DNA of 64,000 nt from Natranaeroarchaeum sp042663585 (GTDB taxonomy: Archaea; Halobacteriota; Halobacteria; Halobacteriales; Natronoarchaeaceae): contig NZ_JBHTAN010000006.1 in the NCBI RefSeq assembly GCF_042663585.1, positions 1,116,001 through 1,180,000 on the forward strand, read 5' to 3'. The notes beneath the pieces are model-generated. The model saw nothing but the letters and a program-made list of their open reading frames with translations, searched no databases and was not told the DNA's origin. A program made the position numbers and the translations under genes. Of this stretch, positions 43,533-52,354 are shown piece after piece. Position 1 is the stretch's first letter, and every line of letters starts with the position of its first letter.

Positions 43533-44498
43533 ATGCACGTGCTAAATCTGACGACGAAAGTGAAGTCTCCGTGTTTCCAGTTGCAGGTGCGTGCATTGGA
43601 AAACCGAGGAATCACCTGTACGAACTTGTCGGTCCCCGGGGAGTACGACCGGGAGTCCTCTCGATCGGTTTTCGACTACATTCGGCTCTATCCGGAGGTT
43701 CTGAAACACTCGTTCGGTGAGTACGACCTCATCCACGTAAACTACGGCCTGACGGCGCCAATTGCGCTCGCACAACCGCAGTTGCCGGTAGTGCTCTCCC
43801 TCTGGGGATCGGACCTTACCGGACGGTTCGGCTGGTTGAGCGAGCGGTTAGCCCCATACTGTGACGCGACGATCGTCATGTCTCACGCGATGAATGAACG
43901 ACTGGACTGTGATGCACACGTCATTCCACACGGTGTGGAACTCGACAAGTTCGAACCGATCGGCCGGTCGACGGCGATCGATCGAGTCGGCTGGGATCCC
44001 GACGTAAAACACGTACTCTTCCCGTACGGCCCGGATCGAGCGGTGAAAAACTATCCACGGGCGGATCGCGTCGTCTCGGCGGTCGCCGATCGGTTGCCGG
44101 ATCCCGTCGAACTGCAAACAGTCAGCGGCGTCGCGCACGCGGAGATGTTCGAGTACATGAACGCCGCTGACTGTCTCCTGCTAACCTCCCGGCGTGAGGG
44201 ATCACCCAACGTCGTCAAGGAGGCGATGGCGTGTAACCTTCCGGTGGTCTCGACGGATGTCGGCGACGTCAGCGAGCGGCTTGAAAATGTAGATCCCTCT
44301 GCAGTCTGCCGGAGCGATCAGGAGTTGATCGACGGCCTCGTCGAGATACTACGAAAAGACGAACTTTCGAACGGTCGAGAGTATGCGATGGAACTCAGTA
44401 GCGAACGGATGGCGAAGCAAATTCACGAGGTATATCGGACCGTTGCGGACGGTTATACTCCGACTGACGAACGGACAGCAAAGCGCCAGACACTATGA
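43533..44498 (+). CDS. Family 4 glycosyltransferase (GT-B fold)
   Basis: The 321-residue enzyme starts MHVLNLTTKVKSPCFQLQ and shows the GT-B acceptor lobe (LIHVNYGLTAPIAL, LSLWGSDLTGRF). HVIPHGVELDKFEP and the donor-binding LLLTSRREGSPNVVKEAMACNLPVVSTDVGDV follow, with the EGSPNVVKEA motif typical of GT4. It probably adds one sugar to a lipid-linked chain. It is followed 54 bases later by a formyltransferase-like gene on the same strand. Confidence 0.9.
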   Translation: MHVLNLTTKVKSPCFQLQVRALENRGITCTNLSVPGEYDRESSRSVFDYIRLYPEVLKHSFGEYDLIHVNYGLTAPIALAQPQLPVVLSLWGSDLTGRFGWLSERLAPYCDATIVMSHAMNERLDCDAHVIPHGVELDKFEPIGRSTAIDRVGWDPDVKHVLFPYGPDRAVKNYPRADRVVSAVADRLPDPVELQTVSGVAHAEMFEYMNAADCLLLTSRREGSPNVVKEAMACNLPVVSTDVGDVSERLENVDPSAVCRSDQELIDGLVEILRKDELSNGREYAMELSSERMAKQIHEVYRTVADGYTPTDERTAKRQTL

Positions 44499-44552
44499 TA
44501 GCAAACATAGGGATAGGAGATCGTTCTTCCCTGATACAAAAGTGGGGATCGT

Positions 44553-45353
44553 ATGTCTGATACGCTTCGCATCTGTGTACTTTTTGAGAGCGATAAGATG
44601 CGTGTCTGGCAGGCGAACGCGTTACGTCGACTGCTTGACGACGACTCTCTAGAACTATCGTTATCAGTCGTTAACGCCGATTCGCCACAGCAGTCGTTCT
44701 CGGAGATGGTTCGCCGCGCGCTCGAACTCCGGGAATGGGCAATCGTCGGAGGGCTACTCACCGCTTCACGTCACCTCAGAGGCCCCATACGACATGAACA
44801 ACAGATTCCGATCGACGATATCGACGCGATACGGTCTGCCCCTCGACGTACCTGTGAGTCGATTTCCGTCGACGGGTGGAAACAGAAGCTACCGGAGGAT
44901 ATCGTTGACGAGATAGCGGCGTCAGCCGATGTAGTGATCAGATTTGGGTTCGGTGTGTTGGTCGGTCGTGTTCTGACAGCGACAGAGTACGGGGTTCTGA
45001 GCTATCACCACGGTGATCTCCGTGAGTATCGGGGGATGCCGATGGGATTCTGGGAGTACGTTCACGGGCGAGAGACAGCGGGAGTGACGTTGCAACGATT
45101 GAACGAAACGCTCGACGGGGGAGAGATCATCGTGCTCAAAGATGTGGACATCAGTGACGCGAACAGATGGGGAGATATTAAATCACGTCTCTTCGAGGCG
45201 TCCGAATCAATGCTTGCAGATGGGGTTCGTAATCTACGCAGCGAATCGTTCGAGCCGACGACTCCTGGCCATCTGGGCGAACTCCACACGATACCGAAGG
45301 GAAAACCTGTGATAACGTACCTTGTCAGGACGGCTCGTGGGTTGCTGCGGTAG
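44553..45353 (+). CDS. Formyltransferase-family protein (possible sugar N-formyltransferase)
   Basis: The 266-residue protein carries the N10-formyl-THF-dependent formyltransferase core. It has DVVIRFGFGVLVGRVL, then SYHHGDLREYRGMPMGFWEYVHG (catalytic His and the HGxLxxYRG loop), GVTLQRLNETLDGGEII (catalytic Asp) near 175-195. The usual Asn of the N-H-D triad is not obvious. It is shorter than methionyl-tRNA formyltransferase and lacks the tRNA-binding domain. In this glycan context it most likely formylates an amino sugar, but no sugar aminotransferase is in the window. Confidence 0.75.
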   Translation: MSDTLRICVLFESDKMRVWQANALRRLLDDDSLELSLSVVNADSPQQSFSEMVRRALELREWAIVGGLLTASRHLRGPIRHEQQIPIDDIDAIRSAPRRTCESISVDGWKQKLPEDIVDEIAASADVVIRFGFGVLVGRVLTATEYGVLSYHHGDLREYRGMPMGFWEYVHGRETAGVTLQRLNETLDGGEIIVLKDVDISDANRWGDIKSRLFEASESMLADGVRNLRSESFEPTTPGHLGELHTIPKGKPVITYLVRTARGLLR

Positions 45354-45556
45354 ACACCATTGTCAACGTATAGGGAAACGATGTCCCTCTGGAGGTCTCT
45401 AAGTACCATTTACTGGACCTCTCAGGGGAATATACAGGTCATAACAAAGCCACACTCTACTGAGTCTCTTGGCAAACAGATGAATACTGACTTTGCTTGG
45501 TTGAGTAGAGCGTGGTGGGCCTACATTCGGTTTGTTAGTGCAATACAAGGGGCACG

Positions 45557-46621
45557 ATGAGCAATCCGAACGTCCCGGATTCTACGGCCGCAATCGTTTC
45601 GCGGCTACTGGCGAGGGTTCCATCGGACGTCATCGTACTACTGTCGTTCCTGGCAGTCGTCGATCTTTCGATTGTAGTAGTCGGGCTGGAGTCACCGCCA
45701 CTTCGAGTCGCCCTGGGCGCTCCGTTGTTGTTACTTCTACCGGGTTACGTACTGGTCGCCACCCTGTTTCCCCGATCAACCGTGCCAGAAACCAGGCAGA
45801 GATCCAGCGGTGTCAGTTTCTTCCCCAAACAGTTCTGTGCGCTCAACGGCCCGGAGCGTGCGGCCCTTTCGTTCGGACTGAGCCTGGCGATTCTCCCTCT
45901 CTTCGCGCTTGTAGTCGCCTTTTCGAGGTGGTCGTTCACCGTCGACGCAGTCGTACTTGGACTCTCACTGTTCGTCTTCTTGGGTGCTGTGACGAGTGCC
46001 CTCACCAGAAGTGCTGTCAGTCCCGAAGCACGATTCGAGGTGTCGATACTAGCGTGGAGCGGCCGGATTTGGAAATTCATGGTTGCAGGCAACCTCCGAA
46101 ACTCGGTAGTGAACGTTGCACTCGTCTTGAGTATCGTTCTCTCGGTCGCAGTCGTTGGGTTTGCGTTCGCGGCACCCCAGGACGGTGAGCGCTATTCAGA
46201 GATGACTTTGCTGACCGAGACAGAAGACGGAGAGTACGTTGCCGGAGAGTATCCCGAGGTGTTTGCTACGGGTGAGCAACGTGAGCTTGTCGTCGGTATC
46301 GAGAATAACGAACAGGTCCGGACGGAGTATACGGTCGTGACCCGAGTGGAGCGCGTCAGCACAAGCAACGGGTCGGTGGCCGTTCTCGAGGCCAACGAAG
46401 TCCGCCGTAGGGTGGTGACTCTCGATTCTGGAGAACAACGGTACGACAACCACGCAGTTACGCTCGACACTACTGGAGAGGATCTCAGACTCAGCTACTA
46501 CCTTTACAGGGACGGTGTTCCGGAGACGGTCAACGAGGAAACCGCCTACAGGCACACGTTCATATGGGTCGACGTGACGGATGATTCCTCGGAGACCGCA
46601 GAAAGGTTGCGACGTAGCTAG
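45557..46621 (+). CDS. DUF1616 family membrane protein
   Basis: The 354-residue protein has four N-terminal membrane helices (about 24-45, 50-68, 95-120 and 127-150), then another near 180-200, and a soluble outer C-terminal domain (about 205-354). VALGAPLLLLLPGYVLVATLFP and ALSFGLSLAILPLFAL match DUF1616. These genes often sit beside archaeal N-glycosylation loci; their function is unknown. A 59-codon frame ends over its start codon (ATGA), but I do not regard it as a gene. Confidence 0.82.
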   Translation: MSNPNVPDSTAAIVSRLLARVPSDVIVLLSFLAVVDLSIVVVGLESPPLRVALGAPLLLLLPGYVLVATLFPRSTVPETRQRSSGVSFFPKQFCALNGPERAALSFGLSLAILPLFALVVAFSRWSFTVDAVVLGLSLFVFLGAVTSALTRSAVSPEARFEVSILAWSGRIWKFMVAGNLRNSVVNVALVLSIVLSVAVVGFAFAAPQDGERYSEMTLLTETEDGEYVAGEYPEVFATGEQRELVVGIENNEQVRTEYTVVTRVERVSTSNGSVAVLEANEVRRRVVTLDSGEQRYDNHAVTLDTTGEDLRLSYYLYRDGVPETVNEETAYRHTFIWVDVTDDSSETAERLRRS

Positions 46622-46681
46622 CGGTTACCAAAAGAATAGCAAGTATAACAACGTGTACTGTACCGAACGATTCGACAACAA

Positions 46682-48472
46682 ATGCAACACTCACCCCCAG
46701 GATCGCTGACTGAGAGAGCATTACTCCTACTGGGGTACGTCTCTCTCATCGGTGCCGTCGTCGCAGCACACTCGAATCCGGCGACTGGGTACGAACTCTC
46801 CCTGTACACCGCGACTCCGCTGCTGTTCTGGCTAACGTACGGTTTTGCGATGTTCATCGCACTGGTGGTCGCTTTACGAACCTCTGGCGACTGGCTTCGG
46901 CGAGGTGCGTTAGGACTCGGTGGCACAGCTACGGTGGTGTTCATCGGTCTGCCGATTTTGCGGGGCTACCGATTCTACGGTGGCGGCGATTCACTCACCC
47001 ACCTGGGCTGGATGCGCGGTATCGGATCGGGATCGTTCCAGCCCACCGAACTGATTTATCCTGGCCTTCATACCTCTGCGACGTTGTTTAGCAATACGTT
47101 TGGACTCGACCCGTCCCATGCACTGTTGCTGGTGACTGTGGTCCTGTCTGGTGTATTCTGCGTCTTCGTTACGTTGTCGACGTCGCTCGTGTTCGAGAGT
47201 AGGTACACGACCACCGTCGCCGCTTTCTCGGCGTTTCTCTTCCTCCCGATAACCTCACTTAGCACGTTCGTGTTTCCACACACGATGTCTCAAGCGATCA
47301 TGATGAGTTCGATCGCTCTGTATCTGTTGTTGAAATACGTTCGGATGGGAGACGATGCGAGATCGCTGTCCTCTGTGGGGGCGGCACTCGCGACCACGTC
47401 GATTGCTCTCGTAATATATCACCCACAACTCGTCGCACATCTGCTGGCAATGTTTATCGCTGTATCAGGGCTTCAATTCCTGTTCCGACGGTACCGCACA
47501 GAACATCCTATCGCGTCTCATCGCACGGTCTACGCGCAGTCTGCATTCATGATAGTCGCGTTTCTTCTTTGGACCTCCAATCACGGATTTTTCACCAGTG
47601 TGATCGAGAGGTCTGTTATAAGAGCTGTCGAGTTCTTCCGCGGTAATGGATCCGCAGCTGCGTCCGCCGCCAGCCAGGGTGCATCGTTGGTAGAGATCGG
47701 TGGAAGCATTATCGAGATTTTCTTGAAACTGTTCGGAGTGAGCCTACTTTTCACCGGGATAGCCGGTCTACTGTTCCTATACTCCTTCTGGGAGAAAGAC
47801 GAAAAATTGACCCACAACACTGATGGGGTCCTCACCTACTTCGTAGGGGGTCTGTCTGGACTGGCGGTGATATTTGCACTGTATTTTTTCGGATCTGTAT
47901 CAGAGATGTACTTTCGTGTCTTCGGTCTAATGATGGTACTCGTGACAATAGTGGGTGCTGCTGCCATCTCTTACGTGTTGAACACACTCTCAAGTGAACG
48001 ATCAAACGGGACGCTTCACAGCGTTACTGTCATCGGATTTGCAATCCTCCTCGTGCTGTCGTTGTTCACTATATTTCCATCGACGTTCATCTTTCTACCC
48101 TCACCACATATTACAGACATGTCGATGTCCGGTCACCAATCGGCGTTCGGACATCAACAGGATGGCGTCGGGTTCGACGGGATTCGATCCGGCCCTGATC
48201 GGTACGCAGATGTAGAACGCGCCGAACCGGGCCGAGCACGTGGGTTCGGTTCAGTCTCGGGCGAGGAAATCGAAGCAGGGGTAGCTGAGCAATACTCTGC
48301 ACCTCGTTATTTGACAGTCACTAGAGTCGACAGAGAACGAGAGGCAATCGCATTCAAAGAATTGCGCTACTCACGGTCACAACTGAACTCTATCTCGGCC
48401 CAACCAGGTGTGAACCGAGTTCAGTCGAACGGTGCTTTCGAGTTGTTTTATATAAGAGGTGCGGCAGAGTAA
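46682..48472 (+). CDS. Large polytopic membrane protein of the glycan locus
   Basis: The 596-residue protein has about 11-12 predicted membrane helices and a C-terminal extracytoplasmic tail of ~110 residues. FYGGGDSLTHLGWMRGIGSG near 100 carries an acidic loop after the second helix group, as in oligosaccharyl- and GT-C-type glycosyltransferases, where such Asp residues are catalytic. It is preceded by DUF1616, a frequent pairing in archaeal glycan clusters. GT-C activity is an inference from topology only. Confidence 0.6.
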   Translation: MQHSPPGSLTERALLLLGYVSLIGAVVAAHSNPATGYELSLYTATPLLFWLTYGFAMFIALVVALRTSGDWLRRGALGLGGTATVVFIGLPILRGYRFYGGGDSLTHLGWMRGIGSGSFQPTELIYPGLHTSATLFSNTFGLDPSHALLLVTVVLSGVFCVFVTLSTSLVFESRYTTTVAAFSAFLFLPITSLSTFVFPHTMSQAIMMSSIALYLLLKYVRMGDDARSLSSVGAALATTSIALVIYHPQLVAHLLAMFIAVSGLQFLFRRYRTEHPIASHRTVYAQSAFMIVAFLLWTSNHGFFTSVIERSVIRAVEFFRGNGSAAASAASQGASLVEIGGSIIEIFLKLFGVSLLFTGIAGLLFLYSFWEKDEKLTHNTDGVLTYFVGGLSGLAVIFALYFFGSVSEMYFRVFGLMMVLVTIVGAAAISYVLNTLSSERSNGTLHSVTVIGFAILLVLSLFTIFPSTFIFLPSPHITDMSMSGHQSAFGHQQDGVGFDGIRSGPDRYADVERAEPGRARGFGSVSGEEIEAGVAEQYSAPRYLTVTRVDREREAIAFKELRYSRSQLNSISAQPGVNRVQSNGAFELFYIRGAAE

Positions 48473-49060
48473 GCGGATAGGATACGAAGTTACGATCGGT
48501 AAACGACTTATATTCTTGATATAGGTTCGTCGAGTTCACGAAGTCGCATAGATCTTGGGGGGTTTACTGGCGCGTTTGGTGGACTTTCTCCTGTTGATCA
48601 CCAACTATCGCTACATTGCTCGATTCTACATTCCGGAGTATAGGATCCGTCGACGTGCCTGTTACAATCGGTGACGGCTATCGGTCATTAGAAATACAAT
48701 CGGTTTGCCACCGGATCTTCACACTATTTCCTCGGTGTGTATTTGGTTTCCACCGATCTCCCACATCGGCCCAGCTGTGGTTCCGTCGTTGCAGTCCGTT
48801 CGCTACCAACGTAGCTCATTCGAGTGCTCCGATATTTCCAACTAGTAGTAATATGAAAGTAACATACCTGATTAGTAAACAAGTTTTTTTATTTTACTGT
48901 AGTAAGCAATAAATAGTAGTACAATAGTAACTATTACTGGTAATCTAAAATCAATACTGTATGTCAACACACAATTCTAGCAACAGGGACGGTTGCTGGC
49001 CAATGATGAACTGCCTGTTGATCGCTTCAGTAACAGCCAGTAGAGGGTTCAGAAAGTCAC
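48473..49060. other. Gene-free gap, AT-rich at its right end
   Basis: No convincing gene. Two plus-strand frames (near 48616 and 48961) show no family features. From 48840 to 48960 it is very AT-rich with long T runs, which may hold the promoter of the following gene. Confidence 0.55.
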
Positions 49061-50353
49061 TTGCGAATCGTAGAATCGCTCGTCAGATACGGACGGCTGT
49101 CGGAGCATCTTCTCAAGGGTTTACTGCTGACTCGTGGAGGCGTTATACCAGTGGCGCGTAATTCTCCCCTCAATCGGCTGAATACTGACGTCATTGACAA
49201 CATATATATCTTCATTGCAGATTCGGTTCGCTACGACTTTGTTCCCGATAGAGTCACAGAGAAAGGTGTGTTGTTTAAAACAGCTGCAGCTGGCCTTTGT
49301 ACACCGCAATCGGTATCCAGTATCGTTACTGGACGCCATGTACCACGCCACGGTGTTACTTGGTTTAACGACTCACTCGATCGCTCGATTAGCCAACTGT
49401 TCGATCTTACGCCGAATTCGGGGTACAACGAAGTTTTCTGGACCAGGGCGGCAGTTCAGGAGATACTCAACACCCCCGGTGAGATAGAGCTTGATGGAGT
49501 GAATGAGCCGTTTATCGCACTAGAACATGATAACGGCGGCCATGCACCGTACGTTGGCTTCCGTGATCAATCTCCCTCACAAATGTTCTCAGAGATCCCT
49601 GATACTGATTCTCTCAGAGAGTTATATCGCGACACTGTCAAAGGAAGCACCGATCGGTTCGAGGAACGGCTTGCGCTCCTCGAATCTCAGGGATTACTCG
49701 AAAATACACTTGTGATATATCTCTCAGATCACGGTGAGTTACTGGGAGAACACGGCGGGTTTCTCGGCCATGGATTACCGTCCACCCCGGAAGTCGCGTA
49801 CGTTCCGACCGTATTTATACACGATTCTCTCTCTTCAGACCGCGCAGATACTTTGATACAGCACGTGGATCTCTTTCCGACAATCAAAGAAATCGTCGAC
49901 GGTGGAAATACTGCGATCGATGTCGACGGACGATCGCTTCTCGGCAACATAAACGAAGATGCACCGGCCTATACAAACGGCCTCATGAGAGCGCCGTTCA
50001 AGTATCGCGATACAGCCGTCGATCCGTGCTACAATGCTCCTAGTATCTGGACGAGAGATGGGGGGTACGTGTTCAATGACACGAGAAAGTACGTTAGACC
50101 GATGACAGCCACTTACGATGCATTCGTATCGGGATACACCGGTTCGTTCGACGGAGATCGCCATCGTTCGGTCAAACTGTTACACACCTTCAGACAGTAC
50201 CTTGCCTCGAGCCAGTCGTACGGTGATCCCTCTTTACCGAAGACGGAAGCCAGAGAGATGGTAAATCGGATTTCGAACCGATCAGTAGAGGTGGAGCAGA
50301 GGTCACTCGACGTAGAGACGAAAAAACAGTTGGAACAGCTCGGATATCGATAA
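49061..50353 (+). CDS. Sulfatase-like protein (alkaline phosphatase superfamily)
   Basis: The protein (up to 430 residues) has FIFIADSVRYDFVPDRV with metal-binding Asp, LCTPQSVSSIVTGRHVPRHGV as the nucleophile segment, and YLSDHGELLGEHGGFLGHG. These define the sulfatase/LTA-synthase branch. The nucleophile motif CTPQS departs from the sulfatase CxPSR, so the reaction may be phosphate or phosphoglycerol transfer on a glycan. The start is uncertain: TTG at 49061 or GTG at 49151, with no early ATG. It ends one base before a convergent related enzyme. Confidence 0.8.
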   Translation: MRIVESLVRYGRLSEHLLKGLLLTRGGVIPVARNSPLNRLNTDVIDNIYIFIADSVRYDFVPDRVTEKGVLFKTAAAGLCTPQSVSSIVTGRHVPRHGVTWFNDSLDRSISQLFDLTPNSGYNEVFWTRAAVQEILNTPGEIELDGVNEPFIALEHDNGGHAPYVGFRDQSPSQMFSEIPDTDSLRELYRDTVKGSTDRFEERLALLESQGLLENTLVIYLSDHGELLGEHGGFLGHGLPSTPEVAYVPTVFIHDSLSSDRADTLIQHVDLFPTIKEIVDGGNTAIDVDGRSLLGNINEDAPAYTNGLMRAPFKYRDTAVDPCYNAPSIWTRDGGYVFNDTRKYVRPMTATYDAFVSGYTGSFDGDRHRSVKLLHTFRQYLASSQSYGDPSLPKTEAREMVNRISNRSVEVEQRSLDVETKKQLEQLGYR

Positions 50354-50354
50354 A

Positions 50355-51947
50355 TTATTCCAAGTATCCCAACCCTCGCAGTCGGTCCTCGACTTCGTCG
50401 AACTCTTCATCGCTCGTTTCACTGGCCGAGTCCGTAGCTGCTATCTCATACGATTTTTTCCCGACGGGTTCGGTGGTATCAGAGGTTTCCCCTGCAAATA
50501 TTTCTTCTAGAATTCGTCCGTCGGCGGCCTTGGGAATCGGTTCGCCGACATCGTAAAGTACGGTCGGTACGACGTCGACGACGGACGCGTCCCTCGGCGA
50601 CGACCCTGGCGTCACATCCTGTCCCCATGCGAGGAATACACCCTCAGAGCGGTGACTGGCAGCCTTGGTTCCGGCGGGTGCGAACGCCTCATCAGAGATT
50701 TTGGTCTTTTCCTCGTACTCACCGCGGCCGACTGCGACAAGATCCGGGGCGCTGGGATCGTTCGGGAACAGCTCACTGCCGTCGTGAAGGTCTAGCACCC
50801 GTTTTCCGGTTTCGGGATCAGTGACCTGCGAGAGAGCCGACATAACGTCTTGCTTGACCGTTTCTACCTCGGCCTGCGGAACAGTTCCGTCTTCGAACCG
50901 CTCTACGTCGTTAACGAATATCTGACTCGGATCGTGTGCAAATGCAACAGTTTCCTCGAAGTCGACGTCGTAAAGTCCGTGTTCTCCAGGAATCTGCTCT
51001 GCAACGCCGTCAATAACTGATTTCGGGAGGTGTCGTACAAGCGTATCTGGTGTTATTCCGAGTCGATCAAGCGCGTCGAGTACTGTCGTCTTCGTCACGC
51101 CCGCCTTCGCCAATGGCCCTCGCGCACCGTCGTTGTTTTTGCGCGTGAGGAATCCTTGCTCCGCGAGCAAAGTATTGAGGTGGACGAATTTCGAGATAGG
51201 GCCAAAACCGTGGTCCGACACGACGTATAATGTTGCGTCTTCGTCTTCAGCATAACTCATAGCTTCTCCGACCACGTCGTCGAGTTTTCGGTAGTGATCG
51301 AGTATCACCGTCCTGTCCCAGATAAGATGCTGGAGTCGGTCCGGGGCAGTGTACACGAAAAAGAACAATCGCCAGTCACGTTCACTGGCGAGCAGATTCA
51401 TCAACTCCCGCCTGGCCGCAAGCAGCCCGTCAATATCGGAGATAAAATCATCGTGGTCGTCGGCGTACTCATACCAGTCGAGTCCGATCCGGTACTCCGG
51501 GATTTTTTTCTGTATTGTTGACCGTAGCTCTGGCGGATGAGTAAACCCTTCGTCGATATCCGGTGACATCATACCACTGATCATCGTCCCGTCGATCTCG
51601 TCGGTCGGGTACGTCATCGGAACGTTGCCTACAACCGCCGGCGAGAGGATATCCCACAGCGCGGGCTGTTTTCGGTCGTCTCCCGTGTACATGCTGTGGG
51701 TATAGTTGGATTCAAGCGCGTGAAAACCGTAGATGCCGTGCTTATCTGCCCATTTGCCGGTGGCGATAGACGGCCAGGCCAGAGGTGTTGTCGGCGGGAC
51801 GGTGCTTTCTAGCGCTCCGGCAGCGCCCTCTTCAAAGAGTCGCTGGAAGTTTGGTAGTTCTCCTGCTTCACTCCACTCTCGCAACAGGTTCCAGGGAACG
51901 CCGTCGATACCCAGAATAAATGCCTTCTCTGATGTTGTTCCAGTCAT
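50355..51947 (-). CDS. Type I phosphodiesterase / alkaline phosphatase superfamily protein
   Basis: The 530-residue enzyme starts KAFILGIDGVPWNLL (metal Asp). It has TVPPTTPLAWPSIATGKWADKHG with the likely Thr nucleophile, FFFVYTAPDRLQHLIWD and LYVVSDHGFGPISKF with the remaining metal ligands. Members hydrolyse or transfer phosphodiesters. The ATG at 51947 (MTGTTSEKAF) is preferred over a longer start at 52043. It is tail to tail with the sulfatase-like gene, so both may remodel phosphate groups on surface glycans. Confidence 0.85.
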   Translation of the reverse strand: MTGTTSEKAFILGIDGVPWNLLREWSEAGELPNFQRLFEEGAAGALESTVPPTTPLAWPSIATGKWADKHGIYGFHALESNYTHSMYTGDDRKQPALWDILSPAVVGNVPMTYPTDEIDGTMISGMMSPDIDEGFTHPPELRSTIQKKIPEYRIGLDWYEYADDHDDFISDIDGLLAARRELMNLLASERDWRLFFFVYTAPDRLQHLIWDRTVILDHYRKLDDVVGEAMSYAEDEDATLYVVSDHGFGPISKFVHLNTLLAEQGFLTRKNNDGARGPLAKAGVTKTTVLDALDRLGITPDTLVRHLPKSVIDGVAEQIPGEHGLYDVDFEETVAFAHDPSQIFVNDVERFEDGTVPQAEVETVKQDVMSALSQVTDPETGKRVLDLHDGSELFPNDPSAPDLVAVGRGEYEEKTKISDEAFAPAGTKAASHRSEGVFLAWGQDVTPGSSPRDASVVDVVPTVLYDVGEPIPKAADGRILEEIFAGETSDTTEPVGKKSYEIAATDSASETSDEEFDEVEDRLRGLGYLE

Positions 51948-52354
51948 AGATTCAAATCGTTCATAAATATGATCGGTAGAGACGGATATTGTTATATGTC
52001 TATTGATCCAAAGTTGATGCAGTATTTTACTGAGAGGGGACATTACAGCCCTGCTACCGATTATGATGTATCGATTAAATAAGGCCGGTAGCTGCTTTCT
52101 ATGTTAATACGTAGAATGTCAATCGACAGTTCTGAAGAAAATAACAAAACACCGCATATTGTGCGTCGACCCGTCAGGAGATAGCCGTCAGTAATGACTT
52201 ATTGCCGGGTACATGTACTATACTTAATTTTATAGTATATTACTATAGTATGCCTATTATTAAATATATTAAGTTAGATTTAAGTGCTTTTTTAATATTT
52301 ATAGTTTAATAAAAAGAAAGCTTATATAGATAAGGTTAGCTCTAACTAAATCGT
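51948..52354. other. AT-rich intergenic region with promoters
   Basis: No gene seen. From 52205 to 52330 the DNA is very AT-rich and carries the TATA element and inverted repeat before the beta-helix protein. Confidence 0.6.
52322..52349 (+). promoter_or_regulatory. TATA box and overlapping inverted repeat of the beta-helix gene
   Basis: TTATATA (52322-52328) lies 27-33 bases before the ATG. Directly after it TAAGGTTAGCTCTAACTAA (52331-52349) contains GTTAG-CT-CTAAC as an inverted repeat. It resembles the DtxR/IdeR-type iron-box consensus in its left half. Placement at the start site fits a repressor operator. Confidence 0.45.

Noticed and set aside
45381..45560. 59-codon frame ending over the DUF1616 start codon
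   Set aside because: Overlap ATGA is suggestive, but composition and sequence are not protein-like and no ATG-proximal promoter is clear.
48616..48912. Plus-strand 98-codon frame before the sulfatase-like gene
   Set aside because: No family features; Phe/Ser/Cys-rich with haloarchaeon-atypical composition.
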